Part shown: positions 39,990 through 48,322 of the stretch, piece by piece
Layout: every line of letters begins with the position of its first letter
Position numbering within the stretch: position 1 is the first letter of the stretch
Origin: GCA-2737725 sp965229355
GTDB taxonomy: Bacteria; Pseudomonadota; Alphaproteobacteria; Rhodospirillales; Rhodospirillaceae
DNA: 64,000 nt
Direction: 5' to 3'
Assembly: GCA_965229355.1 (NCBI GenBank)
Contig: OZ245869.1
Span: 2,790,001 to 2,854,000 of the forward strand
Position numbers and translations under genes: made by a program
Notes under the pieces: generated by a model
What the model was told of the DNA's origin: nothing
Databases searched by the model: none
What the model saw: only the letters and a program-made list of their open reading frames with translations

Positions 39990-42539
39990 TTAGAAATTGT
40001 AGCTTGCACGCACGCCAACAGTGCGTGGGTCAGCCGGTGAGAAGCGGATTTCGTTCTTGAACGGGCCTAAGCCCGTCGGGAACGTGAACAGATCCACACC
40101 TGCCGCTGTTGCAGTTGCCTTGATCACCGCGTTCTTCGTCAGGTTGGTAACGAACGCTTCAATCGACAAGGCTTCGTCACGAATACCAATGCGCGCATTG
40201 ACGTTAGAATAACCGCCAATCCACGCTGACTCAGCGAAGTCCGTGTAGCGCTTGCCACGATAAGCATAGTCAGCACGCGCAAACCAATCGAAGCGATCGG
40301 TCAACTCGTCTTCATACTCGGCCACCGCAGACCACGTGTACTTCGGTGTGATGGGCAGACGACGACCAATAACACCTGTCGCAGCACCCACGGCACTGGT
40401 GGGCGTGCCGTAAACGTTGGCGCAGTCTGCGCAGGTTCCATAGGTCTTAATTTCGCTGTCATTCAGACCCAAGTTACCCGAGATGCGGAACTCTTTGGTC
40501 ACTTGGAACTGGCCTTCCCACTCGATGCCCTTCAAAGCCACTTTCCCGGAGTTCGACGTCAAGCCAATGAGGTTATTGAAAATTGCCCCATTGCTCAGGA
40601 CGACCGATACCGGAATTGAGTTGGCGACCTGACCATTCAGCCAGGTGTCGCGATAGACGGTCAGGGTCGAGCGACCGCGCCCGTCCAGGAACGTCGTCTT
40701 GATACCGGCTTCGTAGTTATCAAGCTTTTCTTGAAGGTAGGAAATGCCAGCACCAGATTGCTGAAGGATCGTGATCACTTCTGGCGGCGATGTTGTCAGG
40801 CCAGTGTTGAACCCGCCCGGTCGATAGCCGCGTGAGAACAACGCATAGATTGTTGAGTTGTCAGCAAACTTGTAATCGAGTGACACGCGTGGCGAGAAGC
40901 TTTTGTATGTCTTATCGAACGGGTTCGCTGCAACGCCGGTCACAGGCAAGCCAGTCGTGGCGACTTTGGGCTGAAGATGCAGATCATCCCACTGGTAACG
41001 GCCTTCAACAGTCAACGTGAGCTCCGGGGTGAAGTCATAGTAGACCGCACCGAACACAGCTGGCGTTTTCACTTCTTGTGCCGTGATGGCGGCTGAGAAG
41101 TTCGGGCCTGCTGCGCTGTTGCCGTACACTGTTCCGCCCGGCGTCTTACCGTCGAAGTAGTTGCCGCCGAAGGTGAACCGCAGTGCTTGATCCTGCGGTG
41201 AGGTGACGCGCAATTCTTGGCTCCAGTCTTTCGTCAGGTTCTGGCTGACTTGCATGAACTGAACCCATGGCACGTGCGTTGCCGAGAGGGCTGGTGTGTA
41301 GAGCGGGTTGGCGATGTCGTGAGAATCACGATAGTTCAGATCCAGCACAACCATTGTTTTGTCGCGGTGGTAGGCCGTTAAACCGCTGAACACGTAGCCG
41401 TTTTCTGTCTCGTAATCGAAGCGCATGTGGCTTTGGAACGAATGGCGCTTCAAGCCGCCGTTGGTTTTGAACTGAGGATCGAAGATCAGGAAGTTAGGGT
41501 TCGGATTGAACAGCGCAGTTTTGGTTGCTTGGCGGCTGAAGTCATAGTCGCCCGAGATCAGATTAAGAGTGCTGCCCTTAACCTTGGGCAATTCGCCGCA
41601 CATATAACCAAACGAGGCACGTGAGCCAGCGGCTGCCGTGCCATACGCGGAACCTCTGGCAGCTGTTGCTGAGAAGGGCGTGCAACTGCCGTCTGCGTTC
41701 ACGCGGCTGGTGAACTCGGTAGACTTGAAAGCACCTTGTGCTGGCGGGCCGTCATTGTCCTCGAACCAGTTGGCGTAAGCTTTGACCTTCAAGTTGTCAG
41801 TCGGCGTGAACACCGCCGTGCCCGACACCGATCCGGTGTTCTGCTCTTGGAACTTCTGGCCACCCGGGTTTGTCGCGTTGGTGAACGAGCCGCCCTTGTG
41901 CATGTGGCGACCGGTGATACGCGCGGCCAATTTGTCTTCCACCAGTGGGCCTTCAAACGAAAGGCTGGTGTCATGCGAGCTGAAGCTGGACGCTTCGGCG
42001 GTCAGTCTGCCCTTGAACTCGTTTGACGGGTCTTTGGTGACGTAGTTGATAGCGCCCAAGAAGGTTGAACGACCGAAGTAGACGGCCTGCGGGCCTTTCA
42101 ACACCTCGATACGCTCAACGTCAGCGGCTGACGGCGGTTGCGCGCCGACAACAGGTGTGCCGTCGATGAACAATTGACCGCCACCAACCAGGCCAGTGGC
42201 TTGGTTGGTCAGGAACAAGCCACGGAACACGAGCGAACTGGAGCCGCGTTCGTTGCGGCCTGATGAGCCAGCTTGCGGCGTGTAGTTGAAGCTAGGCGTC
42301 ATCAGCACGACGTCATCAAGTCTTTTGACGTTGGCGGCTTCGATGTCTTTTGCAGAGAAAGCGGTGATGGCGATTGGCACCGTCATCAAGTTTTCCTCGA
42401 CGCGGCGTGCGGTTACCGTAATTTCTTCAAGCGCTAAACCTTGCGCTTGTGCTTGTTGCTGCGCGTACGCTGTTCCCGCAGACAAAGCGAATAGGCTTGC
42501 TGTCGTCAGCAAGCCAAATAGATGTGTAGATTTAGGCAT
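39990..42539 (-). CDS. TonB-dependent outer-membrane receptor
   Basis: 849 residues. Signal peptide to about residue 26 (AGTAYAQQ), TonB box region EEITVTARRVEENLM, plug motif VLKGPQAVYFGRSTFLGAIN, barrel to a C-terminal Phe (VRASYNF). The pattern IERIEVLKGPQ and many late strands of the type PRVSLDYKF place it with the large sphingomonad-type receptors for organic substrates or siderophores. It has its own terminator and no co-transcribed partner, so the cargo is unknown. The divergent gene is apbE. Confidence 0.95.
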   Translation of the reverse strand: MPKSTHLFGLLTTASLFALSAGTAYAQQQAQAQGLALEEITVTARRVEENLMTVPIAITAFSAKDIEAANVKRLDDVVLMTPSFNYTPQAGSSGRNERGSSSLVFRGLFLTNQATGLVGGGQLFIDGTPVVGAQPPSAADVERIEVLKGPQAVYFGRSTFLGAINYVTKDPSNEFKGRLTAEASSFSSHDTSLSFEGPLVEDKLAARITGRHMHKGGSFTNATNPGGQKFQEQNTGSVSGTAVFTPTDNLKVKAYANWFEDNDGPPAQGAFKSTEFTSRVNADGSCTPFSATAARGSAYGTAAAGSRASFGYMCGELPKVKGSTLNLISGDYDFSRQATKTALFNPNPNFLIFDPQFKTNGGLKRHSFQSHMRFDYETENGYVFSGLTAYHRDKTMVVLDLNYRDSHDIANPLYTPALSATHVPWVQFMQVSQNLTKDWSQELRVTSPQDQALRFTFGGNYFDGKTPGGTVYGNSAAGPNFSAAITAQEVKTPAVFGAVYYDFTPELTLTVEGRYQWDDLHLQPKVATTGLPVTGVAANPFDKTYKSFSPRVSLDYKFADNSTIYALFSRGYRPGGFNTGLTTSPPEVITILQQSGAGISYLQEKLDNYEAGIKTTFLDGRGRSTLTVYRDTWLNGQVANSIPVSVVLSNGAIFNNLIGLTSNSGKVALKGIEWEGQFQVTKEFRISGNLGLNDSEIKTYGTCADCANVYGTPTSAVGAATGVIGRRLPITPKYTWSAVAEYEDELTDRFDWFARADYAYRGKRYTDFAESAWIGGYSNVNARIGIRDEALSIEAFVTNLTKNAVIKATATAAGVDLFTFPTGLGPFKNEIRFSPADPRTVGVRASYNF

Positions 42540-42826
42540 ATGCAGAACCCCCTTGCATGAAATAAACCCAGTCCTTGGAAAGCTTTCACAAAGCTTTCCC
42601 CCCTAATCAGGTCAGGCTAGGCGAGGGGGTTTGGGCCCACATACCGTTGATGCCGTGGCCTTCCGAATAACGGTGTTTTTTGCGTTGCAAAGCAGCAACA
42701 CAATAATAATGCGCACCGCACAAATGTGGATGCGCCACAGTGCTTAAGCCTTGTTATTATTGGGTTATGTCGTACTCGTTCCGGTGGTTGTCCGCGTTTC
42801 AATACGTACAATTCTTAACATATCAA

Positions 42827-43726
42827 ATGACTGCTCCCACTGAAACTGCAGCGGAAACCTTAACCCTCATCGAGCGGGCGCAACCATGGTTGGGCACTAT
42901 CGTCAGCCTGGGTGTTGCAGGTCTAGACGATGCAAAAGCACATGAAGCAATTGATGCTACGTTTTCAGTTGTGCGCAACATTCACGATCTGATGAGTTTT
43001 CATCAGCAGAGCAGTGATGTCAGTCGCTTGAATGCGCACGCGCATGAAAAGACGATCGAGGTTGATCCGCGCACGTTTGCGGTGATTAGTCACGCATGTG
43101 ACCTCAGCAAAATTAGCAACGGTGTTTTTGATATCGCAGTCGGTGCGGCGTTGGTGGCGTGGGGTTATCTGCCAAATCAAAATGCACAACTGACTTCTGG
43201 CGGCTCATGGCGTGACATTGAATTGATCGCGCCGAACAGTATTCGGTTTCATCGCCCCTTGCAGATCGACTTGGGCGGTATCGCCAAAGGTTACGCGGTT
43301 GATCAAGCCGCACACCAACTCATCAGCAATGGCGCGACAGAAGTGCGCATTAATGCCGGTGGGGATATCAGAATAGAAGGCACCCGAACGCATCAGATTA
43401 TGTTGCGTGTCCCTGGCCATACGTCATCAGACGTGCCGGTGTTAGAGGTGTCGAACTGCGCGTTGGCCAGCAGCAGCAACGCTACAACGCAGCGGCAATG
43501 GGGCGACCGTATGGTGGGCCCGCACGTGAATGGCGCAACCGGTGAGCCAGTGGGGTTTGATACGTTCGTCACCGTGGTGGCAGATACGTGTGTGGTAGCC
43601 GATGCGCTAACCAAGGTAGTTTTGGCCTTAGGTGAGGGCGCGGAACCAATTCTTAAGCACTTCAATGCCACTGCTTATATGCATAACCCGACGAATGGCT
43701 GGCACGTGATTGGACTTGAGCAGTGA
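42827..43726 (+). CDS. apbE: FAD:protein FMN transferase ApbE
   Basis: 299 residues from the ATG at 42827; ATGs at 42767 or 42740 would add a hydrophobic N-terminus and cannot be excluded. Motifs: LMSFHQQSSDVSRLNAH, the core DLGGIAKGYAVDQAAH and INAGGDIRIEG. ApbE attaches FMN to a Thr or Ser of target proteins in the periplasm. No lipobox is visible with the chosen start. It overlaps the next gene by 4 bases; an exported FMN-binding protein with an ApbE-type target motif is convergent 460 bases further on, a likely substrate. Confidence 0.92.
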   Translation: MTAPTETAAETLTLIERAQPWLGTIVSLGVAGLDDAKAHEAIDATFSVVRNIHDLMSFHQQSSDVSRLNAHAHEKTIEVDPRTFAVISHACDLSKISNGVFDIAVGAALVAWGYLPNQNAQLTSGGSWRDIELIAPNSIRFHRPLQIDLGGIAKGYAVDQAAHQLISNGATEVRINAGGDIRIEGTRTHQIMLRVPGHTSSDVPVLEVSNCALASSSNATTQRQWGDRMVGPHVNGATGEPVGFDTFVTVVADTCVVADALTKVVLALGEGAEPILKHFNATAYMHNPTNGWHVIGLEQ

Positions 43727-44184
43727 AGAAACGCACCGAGCCTCGGATCGGAACATTACCCCGTCGCCGCAAGATCATGGTTTATACCGTGTCGATTGGC
43801 TCATTGGTCACGGGCGTGGTCTGGTTATTGTATCACTACTTCATTCGCACGGTTGATCAGTTCGGTTTTGAATCGCCCGATCCAAACCAGAAGTGGTGGA
43901 TCATTGCGCACGCGGTGTTTTCGTTTTTCGCGGTTTGGGCGTTTGGTGTGCTGTGGACGAACCACGTCAAACGCGGTTGGCGGGCGAAGGTGCGGCGCCT
44001 CACAGGTGGCATGCTGTTCGGCTTAACCGTGTGGCTGACGCTGACGGGTGTAGCGCTTTATTATATCGGTCAGGATGATTGGCGATCGTGGACGTCGGTG
44101 CTGCACTGGGGCGCGGGGCTGGCCGCATTCGCCGCGTTTATCTGGCACTTATATTTTCAGCGCAGTCCTGCTGAAGATCATTAA
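43723..44184 (+). CDS. Four-helix membrane protein coupled to apbE
   Basis: 153 residues from a GTG that overlaps the apbE stop (GTGA). Membrane helices at about 18-40, 62-82, 98-116 and 124-145. His residues lie in three of them (IAHAVFSFFAVWAFG, SVLHWGAGLA, FIWHLYF), compatible with heme or quinone contact, though no cytochrome family is recognised. Translational coupling to apbE and the FMN-binding gene nearby suggest a membrane electron-transfer partner; that is inference. Confidence 0.7.
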   Translation: MKKRTEPRIGTLPRRRKIMVYTVSIGSLVTGVVWLLYHYFIRTVDQFGFESPDPNQKWWIIAHAVFSFFAVWAFGVLWTNHVKRGWRAKVRRLTGGMLFGLTVWLTLTGVALYYIGQDDWRSWTSVLHWGAGLAAFAAFIWHLYFQRSPAEDH

Positions 44185-44186
44185 AT

Positions 44187-44705
44187 TTACTTGCCGCGCA
44201 AATAGCGCGCGTGAATCGCCAGAATTTTCTTCACACCTTCGGTCACGTGGACAGACGAAAGTGTAGAGCCGGACACCATTTGCACGGCATCTGCGGGATT
44301 CCATTTGCCGACTTTTTTACCCGCCAATTGTGCGCGCCATTCTGGCGTATATAAGTCGCAGAAGCCTTCCGCGCAGACCAATACTTCGATGCCTTTTGAA
44401 ACGCCGTCGGGTGTGAGGGCCACGAGGTACGTAATCACGTCGTTCAGGCCATACACTTGATCGAGGATGAGCCAACTGCCGTCTTCCGCCCGCCATGCCT
44501 TAAACGCTGGCCGGAATGCAGGCACGTTGTATTCGGCCTTCATGGTCTCGAATTCGTCTTGGCTGAGGACGAAGTCCGCTTTCGTCAGCTTTGCGCCTGG
44601 GAATAATTTTTCCTGCGCGACGTCTAATGTCTGCAAATCTACGGCCATCGCCGCGGTGTTCAGTGCAAGTACGGTTGCCGGAACCAGAAGAAACTTTGCG
44701 CGCAT
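44187..44705 (-). CDS. Exported FMN-binding protein
   Basis: 172 residues from the ATG at 44705 (a GTG at 44717 is possible). Signal peptide to about residue 21 (LNTAAMA). The FMN-binding domain (about 70-165) ends with SGSTLSSVHVTEGVKK, the site class (S/T)GA(T/S)xxT/S flavinylated by ApbE. In RnfG/NqrC-type proteins this domain passes electrons outside the cytoplasmic membrane. It is convergent with apbE and its membrane partner, 2 bases between stops. Confidence 0.85.
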   Translation of the reverse strand: MRAKFLLVPATVLALNTAAMAVDLQTLDVAQEKLFPGAKLTKADFVLSQDEFETMKAEYNVPAFRPAFKAWRAEDGSWLILDQVYGLNDVITYLVALTPDGVSKGIEVLVCAEGFCDLYTPEWRAQLAGKKVGKWNPADAVQMVSGSTLSSVHVTEGVKKILAIHARYLRGK

Positions 44706-44722
44706 TTTATAACTCACATGAA

Positions 44723-44752
44723 AAAGGCCAGCAGGTTGCCCCGCTGGCCTTT
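44723..44752. terminator. Intrinsic terminator of the methyltransferase gene
   Basis: AAAGGCCAGC (44723-44732) pairs with GCTGGCCTTT (44743-44752), with inner AGG/CCC pairing; on the minus strand it is followed by five T. It lies 25 bases beyond the methyltransferase stop and only 18 bases before the start of the FMN-binding gene on the same strand. Confidence 0.85.
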
Positions 44753-44777
44753 GAATATATCGAACTCTGAACGCGAA

Positions 44778-45965
44778 TTAAACGCGAACAGCGTGACGGA
44801 CACCGAAGCCCGGCAACGCGGCCACTGCGTTCTTCTGGATTTCAAAGCCACGTGCTGCGATTTCGTCGGTGAAGTTCATGGCGTGGTATTCCAAGCTCCA
44901 GACTTCGTTGTTCCAACGGTGGTCGAACCAACGTGCGTACATGCCTTTTGGAACACCTTTTGTGCCACCCGACATAAAGTCGATCGGGTAGTACACGCCA
45001 CCCGGACGGGTTACGCGTTGTGCTTCGGCAATCACGTTTTTGGTCGCTGCTTGCGGCAGCTCGTGGTGCACGATGTAGCTGGTGACCAAATCGAAGTAGC
45101 CATCCGGGAACTTGGTGTCTTCGGCCATACGTTGCGCGAAGTTGGCACCGTTCTTCAGACCATTGGCGCGCATGTGTGCGTAACGCACCATCGGGCCACC
45201 GGCATCAATGCCCCACACTTCCGCATCCGGGAAGCGCTCTTTCAACGCCAGCGTTAATTGGCCAACGCCGCAACCCATATCCAGGATGCGTTTCACTTTG
45301 CCATCAGCAGGCAACGGCAGGCGGCCTGCTGTAGCTTTGTGAATCTGGTCTTGCTCGTTATGACCGATCACGCTGATGTAAAAGCTGTTGGTGCCGTAGT
45401 GATAGATGTGGCCTGCGTACGGGTCACCCACATAGCCGCCTGGCTGAATGTGAATTTCATGGCGGGCATAATCCGGGATGTTCATGGTTGGGCTTAATTC
45501 CAACTTGCCCGGGCCGGTGTTGTCGGCTGCTTCCATTTCCGACAGATACACATCCGAATGCGCATGGAAGTGATCGCGCAGTGTCTTCCAGGTGATCTGT
45601 TGGTTGGCGAGCCACGCACGTTGCGCCAGGTTGAACGCGGGTTCGCTATCCACCAGTTGGCGCAGTTGCTCCATGGTGATTTGCGACGCCGGGTCCACAC
45701 CGTTTTTTGCAATGACGCGTTCGAACAGGCTGTTCGACGCGGTGCGGATTTTCTTGGCTTGCATCAAACGGAAGCCCAGCGTGAAGTCCTGCTGGCTTTC
45801 CAAATCCAACGTTGCCAAACGCTTCAAGCGGCCATCAGCGCCGCGCGGGCCTGCGTTCACAACTTTGTCGATGGCTTGAGCCGCTTGCGCCATTTGCGAT
45901 GAGACCAAGCTGGTCAGTGTTGCGGTCGCAGCAGCGCCGCTGAATAAAGTACGACGGCCAATCAT
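44778..45965 (-). CDS. SAM methyltransferase with a Tat-type N-terminal signal
   Basis: 395 residues from the ATG at 45965, AGGAG 8 bases upstream, overlapping the stop of the upstream gene (ATGA). N-terminus IGRRTLFSGAAATATLTSLV looks like a twin-arginine signal. Residues about 30-180 are helical and unassigned. A class I methyltransferase domain follows with motif I ILDMGCGVGQLTLAL, acidic GIDAGGPMVRYAH and DLVTSYIVHHELP. A SAM enzyme outside the cytoplasm is unexpected because SAM is not known there; the signal may be non-functional or serve another purpose. The substrate is unknown. Confidence 0.85.
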   Translation of the reverse strand: MIGRRTLFSGAAATATLTSLVSSQMAQAAQAIDKVVNAGPRGADGRLKRLATLDLESQQDFTLGFRLMQAKKIRTASNSLFERVIAKNGVDPASQITMEQLRQLVDSEPAFNLAQRAWLANQQITWKTLRDHFHAHSDVYLSEMEAADNTGPGKLELSPTMNIPDYARHEIHIQPGGYVGDPYAGHIYHYGTNSFYISVIGHNEQDQIHKATAGRLPLPADGKVKRILDMGCGVGQLTLALKERFPDAEVWGIDAGGPMVRYAHMRANGLKNGANFAQRMAEDTKFPDGYFDLVTSYIVHHELPQAATKNVIAEAQRVTRPGGVYYPIDFMSGGTKGVPKGMYARWFDHRWNNEVWSLEYHAMNFTDEIAARGFEIQKNAVAALPGFGVRHAVRV

Positions 45966-46318
45966 GAGCGTTCTCCTGAACCGCGTTTCGGGAAGTCGGC
46001 ACCAGCGGCGCGGAAACCATCGTCGCCCATTGGTCCGAGGGTGAGGTCGATGAAGCGGTCGCGGTCTTGTTCCCACGACACTTTTTCTTCTTCGGTCGGC
46101 ACGTATTCTTCAATCATCTTCGACGTGATGCCCTTTTTGGCCATCACCGCTTCCAGCACTTTCATGCGGCGCTTGGTCGCCCACACTTCAGTGCCCATGG
46201 CGATCATGCAGCTGACCAAATTATCAACCACGGGATTGCCCAAGAACACGCTGTTTTTAACGTCCGACGGAATTGCCTCGGCGGCAAAAGTTGGACGGTC
46301 TGATTTGGTTTCAGCCAT
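45962..46318 (-). CDS. Unknown 118-residue partner of the methyltransferase
   Basis: 118 residues from the ATG at 46318 with AGGAGAGG about 6 bases upstream. Soluble, helical; NPVVDNLVSCMIAMGTEVWA, TKRRMKVLEAVMAKKGITSK and MIEEYVPTEEEKVSWEQDRD look like a helical bundle. It overlaps the methyltransferase gene by 4 bases, so the two are coupled and probably work together. Not recognised. Confidence 0.75.
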   Translation of the reverse strand: MAETKSDRPTFAAEAIPSDVKNSVFLGNPVVDNLVSCMIAMGTEVWATKRRMKVLEAVMAKKGITSKMIEEYVPTEEEKVSWEQDRDRFIDLTLGPMGDDGFRAAGADFPKRGSGERS

Positions 46319-46690
46319 CACGCCTCTCCTTCATAATGCGTATGCCCATAAGTCATACGCAGAACCACAATGCGCAGACCTTATCTGTATACCGATATAA
46401 GAGTAAAATTGAGTATGAGGTGTCCCGTAAAGCGGACAGTTTTATCGTGATCGCTGTAAAAACAGCGTCGCCTTCCTTGGCGGCCAATATGCGGGCAAGG
46501 ATTTAAGGTTTAAGCCTTTGTATATCATACGGCTTTGGTCTTTTTGTGCGGGTTCTGCCGCACTGCAAAATCCCCAGCTTAGAATATGGGCATTCGGGCG
46601 ATTTCATTTCATCGCTTGCGGTAATCGCACGCTCAGACGTCTACTCCATGCAGGGTTTGCCCTGTAGCAGCTTGGGACCTGGGGAGGGCC
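46319..46690. other. Promoter region between the methyltransferase operon and fecI
   Basis: 372 bases without a gene. Three palindromes: GCGTATG/CATACGC (46338-46344, 46354-46360), close to the methyltransferase operon start and possibly an operator; GTGCGG/CCGCAC (46546-46563); and CAGGG/CCCTG near 46655. Confidence 0.5.
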
Positions 46691-47191
46691 ATGGCTGATC
46701 ACGCGTCAGATGTGCCGCATCATGCGGGCTTTTGGGCTGATGTTCTGCGCCGTATCGTCCGCCGCACACGCGGACGCAACGACGCGGAAGACTTATTGCA
46801 TACGGCGTTCTTACGGCTGGAGCGGTACCGCGCAACGCAGCCGGTGGAAAATCCGGCAGGCTTTCTGGTGCAGACGGCGGCGAACATCGCGGTCGACATT
46901 CACCGGCACGAGCGCTTTACGGCAATCGAGCCCGGTGATGCTGCCGTGATGGATGTGGCTGACGCCGCGCCGTTGCAAGATGAGGTCTTGGCCACGCGCG
47001 CACGTCTAGAGAGAGTACAGCAAGGCTTGGCGATGCTGCCGCCACGCACACGAGAGATTTTTTTGATGCACCGGATTGAAGGCGCAAAGTACCGAGAGAT
47101 CGCCGCACGGCTGAACTTAAGTCAAAGCGCGGTAGAAAAGCACATCGCGAAAGCAGCGCTGTTCCTGGTCGAATGGTCTGAGGGTTGGTAA
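46691..47191 (+). CDS. ECF sigma factor, FecI type
   Basis: 166 residues. Sigma2 region at about 12-75 (RNDAEDLLHTAFLRLERYRA, GFLVQTAANIAVD) and sigma4 at about 100-160 (LPPRTREIFLMHRIEGAKYR, LNLSQSAVEKHIAKA). FecI-type factors switch on the adjacent TonB receptor when the matching substrate binds outside. The anti-sigma gene follows 7 bases later. Confidence 0.92.
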   Translation: MADHASDVPHHAGFWADVLRRIVRRTRGRNDAEDLLHTAFLRLERYRATQPVENPAGFLVQTAANIAVDIHRHERFTAIEPGDAAVMDVADAAPLQDEVLATRARLERVQQGLAMLPPRTREIFLMHRIEGAKYREIAARLNLSQSAVEKHIAKAALFLVEWSEGW

Positions 47192-47198
47192 ACGGGCC

Positions 47199-48185
47199 AT
47201 GAATACGCATTCATCTCCCTCACGCGAAATCAAAGCTGAAGCCGCTGCTTGGATCGCGCGGCTTCATGCCGATACGCGCACGGCTGCCGATGAGCGTGCG
47301 TTTCAAGCATGGCTGGCCACAAGTGAGGCACATGCCGCTGCGTTTGAAGCCATGAACAGTGTCTGGGAAGCTGCGGGCGGTGTGGACTATCATCACACCT
47401 TTCACAGTCCTGCGCGGACTCCGATGTCACGCCGTAAAGTGCTGGCCTCGGCAGCGATAACAGCCGTTGGTGTTGCAAGCTTCGGGGCGTGGCAGTCGGC
47501 TTACGCTGGCGTGTACGAAACCGATGTGGGTGAGCAGAAACACTTAGCCTTAGCCGATGGCACGCAAGTGTTCTTAGATACCAACACCCGCATTCGCGCG
47601 CGGTTCGATAACCAAGTGCGCAGTGTTGTGCTGGAAAAGGGTCGCGCAAACTTCCGCGTTGATGCTGATCCGGTGCGGCCTTTCATTGTCGATGCCGCTG
47701 CGCGCCGTATTATTGCAGCCACGCACACCGATACACCAACTGCCATGGATATCCGGCGCGATGAAGATACGGTGTCTGTCGTGCTTATTCGGGGGCGCGC
47801 CACCGTGACAACAAAAGGCGAAACCCAAGTCGCTGAACTGAATGCGCAATTGCCCAGTAATACGTTGGCTGCGGGCGAGCGCGCCATCATACCGCCGTCT
47901 GCGGCACCGCAGCTTGATCGCCCAAACCTCACGCCGCTCTTGGCGTGGCAATCAGGACAAGCGGTGTTCGAGAATGAAACGCTGAACGACGCGATCAAAG
48001 AAATGAACCGCTACAGCGCTGTCAAATTGGTAGTGACTGATGCGGGCATTGGCGGTTTATGTTTAAGCGGTGTGTACCGTGTAGGTGACAACGCTGCGTT
48101 TGCCCGCTCGGTCGCCACGCTATTGCGGGTTGAGTTGCACCGCACAGATGGCCAGTTGCAGTTAGCGGCTGCAACATCGCGCTGA
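47199..48185 (+). CDS. FecR-type anti-sigma/signal-transfer protein
   Basis: 328 residues. N-terminal cytoplasmic FecR domain (AEAAAWIARLHADTRTAADE), a membrane stretch with a Tat-like start (SRRKVLASAAITAVGVASFG, about 76-100), then the periplasmic FecR domain (about 105-200: LALADGTQVFLDTNTRIRAR) and a C-terminal STN-like part (WQSGQAVFENETLNDAIKEM). It passes the receptor signal through the membrane to FecI. Gene order sigma, FecR, receptor is the standard cell-surface signalling set. Confidence 0.92.
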   Translation: MNTHSSPSREIKAEAAAWIARLHADTRTAADERAFQAWLATSEAHAAAFEAMNSVWEAAGGVDYHHTFHSPARTPMSRRKVLASAAITAVGVASFGAWQSAYAGVYETDVGEQKHLALADGTQVFLDTNTRIRARFDNQVRSVVLEKGRANFRVDADPVRPFIVDAAARRIIAATHTDTPTAMDIRRDEDTVSVVLIRGRATVTTKGETQVAELNAQLPSNTLAAGERAIIPPSAAPQLDRPNLTPLLAWQSGQAVFENETLNDAIKEMNRYSAVKLVVTDAGIGGLCLSGVYRVGDNAAFARSVATLLRVELHRTDGQLQLAAATSR

Positions 48186-48322
48186 TATCTTTTTTCAAAT
48201 CATAAAATTTTTTGGGTGAGGAAAGGCCGCGCGTCATACGTCGGTCATATAGGGCGGCATTCATCATTGCGCGCCCGTGACTGCTCATATTCGTGAGCGA
48301 TCATTCACTCGGGGGAGGACCA

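Noticed and set aside
44718..45257. 179-codon plus-strand frame opposite the methyltransferase
   Set aside because: Complete antisense overlap with a gene that has clear methyltransferase motifs.
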